Shown here piece by piece: positions 14,339 to 21,216 of a DNA stretch of 21,779 nt. The notes below the pieces were generated by a model, which was given only the letters and a program-made list of their open reading frames with translations, was not told the origin of the DNA and did not search any database. Where the stretch lies: positions 1 through 21,779 of IMG/VR virus record IMGVR_UViG_3300038306_000069; one strand, written 5' to 3'. The position numbers and the translations under genes are program-made. The first letter of the stretch is position 1, and each line of letters opens with the position of its first letter. This stretch comes from a virus.

Positions 14339-14541
14339 TGGATATTACTAACGCTATTCTTTACTCATCAGATTGTTGTTGGTCAGAGCCATATATAATT
14401 AGGTGTAATATGTGCGAAAAACTATTCGACGATGAGACTCATCTAGCGTCGCTAGAGGACGAGGGGGGGCTGTTTAACGGCTGTGATGTTTGCGAGACAG
14501 ACGGTTACTTAATGAACATCAATACAGAGGGGGCATTATAA
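14338..14541 (+). CDS. Small zinc-knuckle-like protein 2
   Basis: A 67-residue protein with CNMC (about 23-26) and CDVC (about 49-52), a likely zinc-binding four-cysteine set, plus a DCCW near the start. It shares the CxxCxxxGYL motif with the preceding protein, suggesting exchange or duplication of a zinc module. A GAGGGGG ribosome site precedes the ATG. The end TEGAL-stop lies in a 19-bp repeat (14524-14542) that also provides the next ribosome site and ATG. Confidence 0.6.
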   Translation: MDITNAILYSSDCCWSEPYIIRCNMCEKLFDDETHLASLEDEGGLFNGCDVCETDGYLMNINTEGAL

Positions 14542-14739
14542 TGCACCATACAGACCGCAAATTGTCGGTGCATAAAAACCTCGACAAGAGAATAGCAGAA
14601 GCACAAGGATACATTAACCGTATATATGAAGCCGACCATACAGCATCGGTGAAGTGTGTACAGATGATGAAGGCTAACGCAGTACTTCAAGCGTTAGTCG
14701 CACTCCGCGATGAGTCTCAAACAGAGGGGGCATTATAAT
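14524..14739 (+). repeat. 19-bp direct repeat at two gene ends
   Basis: ACAGAGGGGGCATTATAAT occurs at 14524-14542 and 14721-14739. In the first copy it encodes TEGAL-stop and supplies the ribosome site and ATG of the next gene; in the second the ATG context is lost. It looks like the scar of gene insertion or deletion. Confidence 0.75.
14541..14738 (+). CDS. Hypothetical early protein ending in TEGAL
   Basis: A 65-residue basic, helical protein (MHHTDRKLSVHKNLDKRIAE, then AQGYINRIYEADHTASVKCV). The start at 14541 forms a TAATG with the upstream stop and has GAGGGGG 7 nt upstream; an out-of-register ATG at 14490 inside the previous gene is rejected. Its last codons repeat the 19-bp sequence that ends the previous gene, but here the ATG after the stop is ATT, so no cistron follows. 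Unknown function. Confidence 0.6.
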   Translation: MHHTDRKLSVHKNLDKRIAEAQGYINRIYEADHTASVKCVQMMKANAVLQALVALRDESQTEGAL

Positions 14740-14766
14740 TCACATAAAACTTTCAAGATAAATGTC

Positions 14767-14803
14767 TTGACAAACAACGAGGGCTAGGCTAAGCTTAGCT
14801 CTC
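14767..14803 (+). promoter_or_regulatory. Early promoter cassette 2
   Basis: TTGACA (14767-14772), 17 bp, TAAGCT (14790-14795), in a near-copy of cassette 1 (shared GTCTTGACAA, GGGCTAGG, CTTAGC, CTCACACTT). The dyad GGGCTA/TAGCTC is kept with one wobble. It drives the 270-residue gene, whose AAGGAGAT ribosome site lies before 14858. Confidence 0.75.
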
Positions 14804-14857
14804 ACACTTTAAGGGGAGAAATAAACTTCCCTAACTCTAACATAAGGAGATAAACAA

Positions 14858-15670
14858 ATGACACAATCAGAAACAATCAGGGTAGAAGCGATAGCTACTG
14901 CCATTCACGATACGCTAGTAATAGACGGTTGGACTACACCCAACGACGATGAACGCGATACCGACGGCAACCATCGGTACTACCGAGTTTTCTCAAAGGA
15001 AGGGTATGCTGACATAACTCAAAGCTACTGCGTCGCTGACCCCGAAGCTTGGCGAAGCTATGTAACTTCCCTTACACTAGAGTGTGACGGTAAACTCATA
15101 CGATGCACAGACTATGCAACACCGAAGAAGCTACGAGCTTTCTTGGTTAGAGCAGACAAGCTACAAGACATAGCGAAGGCGAAGGCTGAACGCGATGATG
15201 CGAAGAAAGCCAAAGCAAAGAAGGAGTCGGACTACATAGCTGAGTATGTTAAGCAGAATTGCGCCTTTACTTGGGAGGAATTCTTCGAGGAAGGCGAAAG
15301 ATATAAAGGTCTTCGTGAATCAATGGTGGCTGAAGTCGAAAGACAGAACGAAACTCAAGGGTTCATAGGTTCTTTTAAGCAAGTAGTAGAAGTTAAGATA
15401 CCCTACGACGTAGCTAATTACGAAACTAGCTATGAGTACCTAGAGGAAAGACTTGCTAAAGACTTTAAGATTAAAATTGTAAGTGCTGATTGTTTAGTTG
15501 AAGAAGTCGAGCGATTCCAAGAGACTCTTGCAGGTGTGATGTTAATCTTCACAGGCGCAGAAGGGATAGCCTTACGAGATGCCTTCAGGTCGGCACATAT
15601 AATGGCGATAGCTATCAACGAAGCTGAGAGCGAAGGGCGTAAAGCCTACAAAGCATTGGAGGTGGAGTAA
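14858..15670 (+). CDS. Hypothetical early protein, 270 residues
   Basis: The largest unassigned early protein. Residues 1-95 look like a compact alpha/beta domain (SETIRVEAIATAIHDTLVID; YYRVFSKEGYADITQSYCVA). Residues about 100-125 are a charged Ala/Lys helix (DIAKAKAERDDAKKAKAKKE), probably coiled coil. A C-terminal acidic region contains CAFTWEEFFEEGERYKG and LEERLAKDFKIKIVSADCLV. No catalytic motif or membrane segment is recognised. A strong ribosome site and a dedicated promoter suggest substantial expression. The TAA overlaps the next ATG. Function unknown. Confidence 0.75.
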   Translation: MTQSETIRVEAIATAIHDTLVIDGWTTPNDDERDTDGNHRYYRVFSKEGYADITQSYCVADPEAWRSYVTSLTLECDGKLIRCTDYATPKKLRAFLVRADKLQDIAKAKAERDDAKKAKAKKESDYIAEYVKQNCAFTWEEFFEEGERYKGLRESMVAEVERQNETQGFIGSFKQVVEVKIPYDVANYETSYEYLEERLAKDFKIKIVSADCLVEEVERFQETLAGVMLIFTGAEGIALRDAFRSAHIMAIAINEAESEGRKAYKALEVE

Positions 15671-15918
15671 TGGCACGAACCATAGGAACAATGTATCACT
15701 TAGAAGTCTATGACTACGACGATGCAAAGGACGGCGTGACTACTTGGAAGCCACTTTCTAGTGGTGAGTCAGAGACACAGATACTAGCAGACCTTATTGA
15801 GTTGCTGAACTCAGAGGAACTAAACGTAAGTAACTCTTACCTCAGAGTGGTAGAGATTACGACCACTAAGTATTCACAATACTCAGAGGTGGTGATAGGT
15901 AAGGGAGGTATTAACTAA
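15670..15918 (+). CDS. Hypothetical early protein, 82 residues
   Basis: A small protein with likely alternating strands (TMYHLEVYDYDDAKDGVTTW; SYLRVVEITTTKYSQYSEVV) and one helix (ILADLIELLNSEEL). No family recognised. Coupled by TAATG to the 270-residue gene and followed within 10 nt by a strong hairpin, so it is probably the last gene of cassette 2. Confidence 0.65.
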   Translation: MARTIGTMYHLEVYDYDDAKDGVTTWKPLSSGESETQILADLIELLNSEELNVSNSYLRVVEITTTKYSQYSEVVIGKGGIN

Positions 15919-15926
15919 AGAGAACC

Positions 15927-15953
15927 GAAGGGTAGGTCTTTCACTTACCCTTC
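15927..15953 (+). other. 11-bp hairpin closing the cassette-2 operon
   Basis: GAAGGGTAGGT-CTTTC-ACTTACCCTTC: 11 bp with one G-U wobble and a 5-nt loop. No T-run follows, so RNase III-type processing (as between T7 early genes) or 3'-end protection is more likely than intrinsic termination. The next 100 nt contain no gene. Confidence 0.55.
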
Positions 15954-16053
15954 AACCTTCCCCTCTTGGGAACTAGCCACCACGAACCCCATCGTAAAGA
16001 TGCCTTGAAGATAATCAAGAACTATTTAGTAATTCTTTTTATGTCTTTTCTTC

Positions 16054-16081
16054 TTGACAAAGCCTAAGGACTTGTTAAGAT
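16054..16081 (+). promoter_or_regulatory. Early promoter 3
   Basis: TTGACA (16054-16059), 16 bp, TAAGAT (16076-16081). It lacks the dyad of cassettes 1 and 2. A GAGAG-GTGACA-CTCTC hairpin lies in the leader. It drives the long operon that ends in RNA polymerase. Confidence 0.7.
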
Positions 16082-16146
16082 ACTACAAACAAACCACGAG
16101 AGGTGACACTCTCTTACTCTAACCGTCATCAAGACAGGAGATTAAA

Positions 16147-16371
16147 ATGTCAAACCTAGAAACAAAACAAAAGGTTCATAGCGAACTATCATCATGGGAA
16201 GTTGAGTGTATCAGAGATACAGCTTTCCGCTCACCCACCATCATACTAGATATATCCGTAGATGACCAAAGCCTTGAGCAAATGGTTGAGGAGTACGAGA
16301 CAGCTCGGTATGCCCTACAAGAATGCGCTGAAGAAATCGCAGAGTATTGCAACATCACGGAGTACAAGTAA
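16147..16371 (+). CDS. Hypothetical early protein, 74 residues
   Basis: An acidic protein with the core LSSWEVECIRDTAFRSPTII followed by a long acidic helix (SLEQMVEEYETARYALQECA). Three cysteines do not form a clear metal motif. The ribosome site GGAGAT precedes the ATG by 6 nt, and the gene is first behind promoter 3. Its TAA overlaps the ATG of a 27-residue ORF. Unknown function. Confidence 0.65.
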   Translation: MSNLETKQKVHSELSSWEVECIRDTAFRSPTIILDISVDDQSLEQMVEEYETARYALQECAEEIAEYCNITEYK

Positions 16372-16454
16372 TGAGTTACGCCGAACTAGAGAAGGCTCTT
16401 AAAGAAGCGTTAGATAAGCTAATCGCAGAAGATGAAGCGAAGGAGGGTAAGTAA
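16371..16454 (+). CDS. 27-residue helical microprotein
   Basis: MSYAELEKALKEALDKLIAE then DEAKEGK. It is a complete micro-gene with TAATG junctions at both ends; its own 3' end supplies the GGAGG of the next gene. The peptide is a charged amphipathic helix. It could be a functional peptide or a coupling leader that mainly delivers ribosomes to the next start. Confidence 0.5.
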   Translation: MSYAELEKALKEALDKLIAEDEAKEGK

Positions 16455-16681
16455 TGACTAACACCTTCCAAGACTTCAAGGCTAACATCGACAAGGACAC
16501 ATTGCTACAGATGTGGTGCGAGTTTATCACAGCGATGGCTGAGGATACGATGCCGAAAGATATAGTGATGGCTCGCCTATTGCAATACACCACGAACGAT
16601 GTCGCTATTGTAGAGCTTTGTGGGGTAACACCCGTCGAGCTATACAATAGAGTCTTAGCACGACAGGAGAACCAAGCATGA
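16454..16681 (+). CDS. Hypothetical early protein, 75 residues
   Basis: A predominantly helical protein: NTFQDFKANIDKDTLLQMWC, EFITAMAEDTMPKDIVMARL, then TNDVAIVELCGVTPVELYNR. The last part resembles a small helix-turn-helix-like bundle, but this is not a confident call. GGAGG lies 8 nt before the ATG. Its TGA overlaps the next ATG (ATGA). Unknown function. Confidence 0.65.
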   Translation: MTNTFQDFKANIDKDTLLQMWCEFITAMAEDTMPKDIVMARLLQYTTNDVAIVELCGVTPVELYNRVLARQENQA

Positions 16682-16845
16682 ACGACTACGAAAAACTAGA
16701 GTGGATACACTTCGCTATCCAAGAGGCTCTGAACGGAGTTGATGAAGATGTGATGAACTGCAACCTAGCAAGTCTAGTTAAAGCCCTCGAATTGATAGAG
16801 GACTTACGCGAGCCTTACCTGCAAGAGATGGAGAACGCATCGTAA
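16678..16845 (+). CDS. Hypothetical early protein, 55 residues
   Basis: An acidic helical protein: MNDYEKLEWIHFAIQEALNG, VDEDVMNCNLASLVKALELI, then EDLREPYLQEMENAS. It is supported by the ATGA overlap with the preceding stop and the AGGAGAACC ribosome site. A second open frame (-1) begins inside it and continues to 17024. No known family. Confidence 0.6.
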   Translation: MNDYEKLEWIHFAIQEALNGVDEDVMNCNLASLVKALELIEDLREPYLQEMENAS

Positions 16846-17024
16846 CCTGCTCATGGAAACGCTGTCGGCAACAGGGAGATTACATCGCTGTTGCTGACCG
16901 CAAGGACGGCACATATAATCTGTGTCTCAAACATTGGGTCGCTGTCTCTAAGACAGACGGCTCGATACAACAACAACTAACGAAGGTTGCCATACCTTTC
17001 AAACACTCTAAACAAGGAGATTAA
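16782..17024 (+). pseudogene. Coding-like frame without a start codon (possible frameshift product)
   Basis: The frame is open for 80 codons from 16782 to TAA at 17022-17024, but no ATG, GTG or TTG occurs in it. From about 16848 it reads like a real protein: CSWKRCRQQGDYIAVADRKD, then GTYNLCLKHWVAVSKTDGSI, with Cys/His residues spaced like a small metal site, and TKVAIPFKHS. It overlaps the previous gene in the -1 frame. Options: a -1 frameshift fusion to the 55-residue protein (no classic slippery heptamer seen), a rare start codon, a decayed gene that lost its start, or a sequencing indel. Confidence 0.45.
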
Positions 17025-17026
17025 AA

Positions 17027-17467
17027 ATGGAACAGAAACAAGAACTAATAGTAGGCTACTTCTTAGTAGCTATAGCAATAGGCTTACTCGCATGGATAGG
17101 CTTTCACAATTCAACACACAAGCATACGCTTGCTGACTTCTATCATGCACTTGCAACGGTGGAGACTAACAACAACGACTATGCGCGTGGCTCACACTCA
17201 GAGCGTGGACGGTGGCAGATAACCCCTGCTTACTTCCAAGATTCTGTGGAGTTTGCGGATTTAGATGTAACCTTTGATGACTTAGTAGTGCCGTCTGTTG
17301 GACGCACAATTATTAAGTGTTATATGTTACGGTATGCACCCGACGCATGGCATAACGAGGATTGGCATAGCCTTGCTCGTATCCATCATGGTGGGTGGAA
17401 CGGTATGAACCGTGAACACACTAAGGCTTACGCTGACCGAGTGGTTGCACTCATGGGGGCAGAGTAA
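17027..17467 (+). CDS. Membrane-anchored lysozyme-like muralytic protein
   Basis: A 146-residue protein. Residues 7-26 are a hydrophobic Gly/Ala-containing segment (LIVGYFLVAIAIGLLAWIGF) with few preceding charges: a signal anchor, possibly a SAR type that arrests in the membrane and is later released. The rest fits the lysozyme/transglycosylase fold: the ALATVETNNND helix with likely catalytic E46, GRWQITPAYF (61-70; the GxYQI-type motif), and LARIHHGGWNG (116-126). It would cleave peptidoglycan in the periplasm. The GGAGA ribosome site is strong. Its place among early genes upstream of RNA polymerase is unusual for a lysis enzyme. No holin or spanin is visible nearby. Confidence 0.75.
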   Translation: MEQKQELIVGYFLVAIAIGLLAWIGFHNSTHKHTLADFYHALATVETNNNDYARGSHSERGRWQITPAYFQDSVEFADLDVTFDDLVVPSVGRTIIKCYMLRYAPDAWHNEDWHSLARIHHGGWNGMNREHTKAYADRVVALMGAE

Positions 17468-17685
17468 TGGTGGTAATCGCACAGAACATTGCAGATGCAC
17501 AGGCTATATTATCCAACCCTAACAACATCTGTTGTATAAATTGGTGGAGTCGTGATGACATTGAGAACCACCTTGACCGTCCTCTAACAGACGAGGAATG
17601 GAGCGATGTATCAAACAGACTAGAAGATTACGGTATTGATACGGAACAACTTGTCATCTGCTTAGATGAAGTGGGGATTAAGTAA
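17467..17685 (+). CDS. Hypothetical early protein, 72 residues
   Basis: A small acidic protein: IAQNIADAQAILSNPNNICC, INWWSRDDIENHLDRPLTDE, EWSDVSNRLEDYGIDTEQLV. It has a Trp pair and a likely helix-loop-helix, and no recognised family. Both ends are TAATG junctions, tying it to the lysozyme-like gene and the MarR-like gene. Confidence 0.6.
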   Translation: MVVIAQNIADAQAILSNPNNICCINWWSRDDIENHLDRPLTDEEWSDVSNRLEDYGIDTEQLVICLDEVGIK

Positions 17686-18038
17686 TGATGCAGAATCTAA
17701 CTAAGACCTTCGACATCATACGTCGGTATGCAGGTGGAGACTTGGAGACTCAAGGTGTCTCGCTACTACTGCACGTTATGCAACACGACCCTAACCCTTT
17801 ACTTGTTAAAGAGCTGATGGATTTGGTGGGAGTTTCGCACGGAAGTATAATTCGATATTTACGATTACTCGGCTCAGACAACGACCACCCACGAGGCGGT
17901 GAGTGTGCGGGTTTAATTCAATGTGTCATCGACCCTGCGGATAAGCGTCGCAAGCTAGTACAGCTATCGACGTTAGGACGTATGATGCGCACAGAGATTG
18001 CTCATGTTTGGAACACATCACGGGAGGAAGTATCGTGA
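17685..18038 (+). CDS. MarR-like winged-helix regulator
   Basis: A 117-residue DNA-binding protein. The helix-turn-helix is about residues 40-62 (LVKELMDLVGVSHGSIIRYL). The wing and following strand read IDPADKRRKLVQLSTLG (82-98), matching the MarR-family DxRxxxVxLTxxG signature. It would bind as a dimer to an inverted repeat; candidates in this window are the dyads over the early promoters and the 9547-9583 palindrome (inference). It lies two genes upstream of RNA polymerase in the same operon, so it may time early transcription or act on host promoters. Start: two adjacent ATGs; 17685 gives the TAATG overlap. Confidence 0.75.
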   Translation: MMQNLTKTFDIIRRYAGGDLETQGVSLLLHVMQHDPNPLLVKELMDLVGVSHGSIIRYLRLLGSDNDHPRGGECAGLIQCVIDPADKRRKLVQLSTLGRMMRTEIAHVWNTSREEVS

Positions 18039-18226
18039 AAAACGAACAACTCCTAAAGGATTTTCTAGGGAAAAGATACGCTATCTTTATTGAACAATTC
18101 TATCAGCTACCTGTAGAACTCCGCCAACTCATAGGTGAGAACCGTGAATTGATGGAGGATATGTTGGCTAATAAGTTTGACTTAGGTACGATACTCTCAG
18201 CTTGCGAGCCTGAAGAAAATGTCTAA
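18035..18226 (+). CDS. Hypothetical protein with GTG start before RNA polymerase
   Basis: A 63-residue helical protein (KNEQLLKDFLGKRYAIFIEQ, then FYQLPVELRQLIGENRELME). GTG at 18035 is chosen because it overlaps the TGA of the MarR-like gene and has GGGAGGAAG just upstream; an ATG at 18008 lies inside the previous gene with no ribosome site. Its 3' end overlaps the RNA polymerase start by 8 nt, so it may couple translation. Unknown function. Confidence 0.6.
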   Translation: MKNEQLLKDFLGKRYAIFIEQFYQLPVELRQLIGENRELMEDMLANKFDLGTILSACEPEENV

Positions 18227-20588
18227 GCAAACTGAACAAGAACGGGAAGCACTCATCACGGGTGCTTCTCGACGCACGAAGCGCAACGCTAAACGTGTAG
18301 CTAAAGAGCAAGAGACTACGACTGCAACAGGTAGCATCGCGCTATCAAGAGCAATCGTACCTCTATCTTTAGGTATCATTGATTGGCTTGACGGTGAGGG
18401 TGCAGGGGTAGGCAAGAAAGTTAAGCCTTTCTTCAGACTGCTTACGCCTGAGCTTACAGCGACGGTGATAGCAAGGGCGGTACTCGATGGTATTAGTCGT
18501 AAGCGTAAGCGCACGGCACTCGCAGGTGCTATAGGCAGAGCGATACAGTTAGAGTATCAACTGCAAAAGTTTAAGGAAGAACATCGTGGTATCTTCCAAA
18601 CTAAAATGATAGAGAATAGGGATAAGAATTGGCAAGCTAAAGAGCAGGAGATTCTTAAAGAGATGCGCAGGGCAGGCATCATCAACAAGTGGTGGGATAG
18701 GAAAGACTTAATCGCTATAGGTATGACGGCACTCATGCTGATGGAGAAACATACAGGTATGATAATGTTATACCACAAGGTGATGAACGGTAAGCGCATT
18801 GGCTTGGTAGCACCAACACCTGACATGAAGGAATGGCTAGAGGAAAGCTATAGACAAGATGGACTGCGTGGTGTAATGTATGAGCCTATGATTGAACCAC
18901 CTGAATCTTGGGTGGACAACTACACAGGTGGCTACAAGCTACATGAGTTTCAGACTAAGGGATTCATTAACTCGAAGGAAGGTAACCACTATGAGAACCT
19001 AACCTACGATGACTGCCCTGCCGTGTTCGATGCGGTGAACACACTACAGGCTACGCCGTGGAAGGTGAACACTAAGCTACTCAAGGTGATGAAGGAACTA
19101 TGGGAATCAGAAGCTACGATAGCAGGGCTACCTAATTGCAACTTCCTAGATGAACCTAAGTACAACCCCGACTGCACGACTAACGAGAAGCGACGGCACT
19201 TCCGAGATGTACAGCGAGTGAGGGCAACTAACAACTTGAACGTGGGGCGCAGGTTCAGGCTGAACGAGTGTCTAAAAATAGCAGAGAAATTTTCAGGGGA
19301 AGATTCAATATACTTTCCTCACAGCTTAGACTTCAGGGGCAGGGCGTACCCGATACCAAAGGTATTCAACCCACAAGGTGATGACATCGCTAAGGGATTG
19401 ATGCACTTCGCTGAGGGTAAACCCTTTAAGGATGACGGTAGCAAATGGTTTCTTATACACGGTGCGAACCTGTTTGGTATCAAAGGTACGCTAGGTAAGA
19501 GAGTCGAGAAGATACTAGCGATGCAACTGCTATGTAAGTCGAGCGCATCTGACCCGATGAACCAACTGCATTGGGCTGAGGCAGACAAGCCTTTCCAATT
19601 CTTAGCGTGGTGCTTTGAGTTTGCTGAGTGGCTAGAGAATCCTAACTTCTCATCACACATACCTTGTGCGATGGACGGAAGTAACAACGGGCTACAAATT
19701 ATGTCGCTCTTGTTAAGAGATGAACAGATAGGTAGCGCAACTAACTGTGTACCACAACGTACACCTGCCGACATCTACCAAGACGTAGCTGATGTGGTGA
19801 CGCTACGGCTGAAGGCTAACCCCGATAAACATAACTTACGATTGTTAAGGTATGGTATAGACAGAGCGTTGATGAAGAAGGTGGTGATGAGCGTACCTTA
19901 CGGTGCAAGTTACTACACGATTTGCTTACTGTTTCAAGAGACTCTATACCAACGTCACCTTGAGGGTGAAGACCTACAGTTTGGTGGTAGGTTGCGTGAC
20001 TACAGCGCACGACTAGCCTCTGAAACATGGGAGGTTATTAACGAGATGATGCCAAGAGCAATGGAGCTGATGGCATGGGTGAAAGGAAAGATAAGACCTG
20101 CCATCACAGCTAACAACGAGGTGTCGTGGATGACACCGATAGGATTGAAAGTGTATCAAGGATACAAGCAGACAATCAGACGGCGTGTAGTCACAGCGAT
20201 AGGCTCGAAGATAAGGAAGGAAGCATACTTCCGTGACCCACTCGATAACTTATCGAAGCGGAATAACTTCAAGGCTATCGTGCCTAACTACATCCACTCA
20301 CTTGACGCGAGTATCATGCTCACGACAACTAATCTTATGGAATCAAAAGGTATTACCTCCTTAGCTATGGTGCATGACTCGTTTGCGACACACGCTTGCG
20401 ATGCGCCTGCCCTAGCTGAGGGGTTGCGAGATGTAGCGATTGATACATTTCAAAAGAATCTTCTGATTTCATTTGACAAGGACATCAGGCAATCATATCC
20501 TGATGACCATAACAAACGTTTAGCTTTCCCTTCAACAGGAATGTTAGACATCACTAAACTAAATAAGTCCTTATACTTCTTTCATTAG
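18219..20588 (+). CDS. T7-type single-subunit DNA-directed RNA polymerase
   Basis: Transcribes phage genes from its own promoters. It is 789 residues against 883 in T7. Motifs: LDFRGRAYPIPKVFNPQGDD (about 369-388), CAMDGSNNGLQ with catalytic D486 (T7 D537), RALMKKVVMSVPYG with R549, K553 and Y561 (T7 R627, K631, Y639), and MVHDSF with H719/D720 (T7 H811/D812). The end SLYFFH is the aromatic C-terminal foot. The active site is complete. The missing 94 residues are shared between the N-terminal promoter-binding domain (about 50) and the region after the palm. Promoter specificity cannot be read from the sequence. The ATG overlaps the preceding gene by 8 nt. Confidence 0.97.
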   Translation: MSKQTEQEREALITGASRRTKRNAKRVAKEQETTTATGSIALSRAIVPLSLGIIDWLDGEGAGVGKKVKPFFRLLTPELTATVIARAVLDGISRKRKRTALAGAIGRAIQLEYQLQKFKEEHRGIFQTKMIENRDKNWQAKEQEILKEMRRAGIINKWWDRKDLIAIGMTALMLMEKHTGMIMLYHKVMNGKRIGLVAPTPDMKEWLEESYRQDGLRGVMYEPMIEPPESWVDNYTGGYKLHEFQTKGFINSKEGNHYENLTYDDCPAVFDAVNTLQATPWKVNTKLLKVMKELWESEATIAGLPNCNFLDEPKYNPDCTTNEKRRHFRDVQRVRATNNLNVGRRFRLNECLKIAEKFSGEDSIYFPHSLDFRGRAYPIPKVFNPQGDDIAKGLMHFAEGKPFKDDGSKWFLIHGANLFGIKGTLGKRVEKILAMQLLCKSSASDPMNQLHWAEADKPFQFLAWCFEFAEWLENPNFSSHIPCAMDGSNNGLQIMSLLLRDEQIGSATNCVPQRTPADIYQDVADVVTLRLKANPDKHNLRLLRYGIDRALMKKVVMSVPYGASYYTICLLFQETLYQRHLEGEDLQFGGRLRDYSARLASETWEVINEMMPRAMELMAWVKGKIRPAITANNEVSWMTPIGLKVYQGYKQTIRRRVVTAIGSKIRKEAYFRDPLDNLSKRNNFKAIVPNYIHSLDASIMLTTTNLMESKGITSLAMVHDSFATHACDAPALAEGLRDVAIDTFQKNLLISFDKDIRQSYPDDHNKRLAFPSTGMLDITKLNKSLYFFH

Positions 20589-20613
20589 AAACAGGCAGGA
20601 AAATAATAGTAAC

Positions 20614-21216
20614 ATGGTTAAACCCCAAAAAATTGTAACTCCAATTGGTATGTCTTCATGGTGTGCCATCAACCCCGATAACCCCGATACCAAGTTCGAC
20701 CCTCAGTGGTATGTCGATTTGATTGTAGAGAAAGACGATGCTAAATCCTTTGCGGATTCAGTTAAGAAATTCTACGAAGAGACTCGCTCGCACTTCGGTG
20801 CAACCAAGCCAACGAACCCTATTCCAATTAAGGAACACACCGATGAAGAAGGAAACCCAACGGGTCAGCTCGTCATTAAGTGTAAGCGTAAGGTCACTCG
20901 TACTAGAAAGGATGGCTCAACGTGGGATAACAAACCACCTGTGTTGTTCGGTGCGGACGGTAATCCATTCACACCTGAAGGTACTATCGGCAAGGGAACT
21001 AAGATGAGATTGTCTGTGCTTATGAAACCTTACGGCGCACCTAAAGTTGGTGTGACGTTTGAGATTGTATCAGCTCAGATTATCGATGCTAACTACTACG
21101 GCAACGAAGCTACGGCTGATGACTTCGAGGTGGTAGAAGGAACAGCGGTGACCACAGTACCTGCAAGTACTGAGGGATTCACTAAAGTAGAAGGAGGCGA
21201 TAGCTTCAACTTCTAA
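20614..21216 (+). CDS. Single-stranded DNA-binding protein (T7 gp2.5-like)
   Basis: A replication and recombination protein that coats ssDNA and contacts polymerase and helicase. It is 200 residues (T7 gp2.5: 232). The OB-fold core includes the N-terminal MVKPQKIVTPIGMSSWCAIN, a basic stretch VIKCKRKVTRTRKDGSTWDN, KPPVLFGADGNP and IGKGTKMRLSVLMKPYG, matching the gp2.5-type family. The C-terminus is acidic and ends with Phe (VEGGDSFNF), as needed in gp2.5 for protein contacts, though less acidic than in T7. Order RNA polymerase, SSB, nuclease, primase follows T7. Its TAA overlaps the next ATG. Confidence 0.9.
   Translation: MVKPQKIVTPIGMSSWCAINPDNPDTKFDPQWYVDLIVEKDDAKSFADSVKKFYEETRSHFGATKPTNPIPIKEHTDEEGNPTGQLVIKCKRKVTRTRKDGSTWDNKPPVLFGADGNPFTPEGTIGKGTKMRLSVLMKPYGAPKVGVTFEIVSAQIIDANYYGNEATADDFEVVEGTAVTTVPASTEGFTKVEGGDSFNF

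Noticed and set aside
18197-20028. Several long antisense frames opposite the RNA polymerase gene
   Set aside because: They are reverse-strand shadows of a clearly coding gene, with Ser/Cys-rich composition and no ribosome sites or families.
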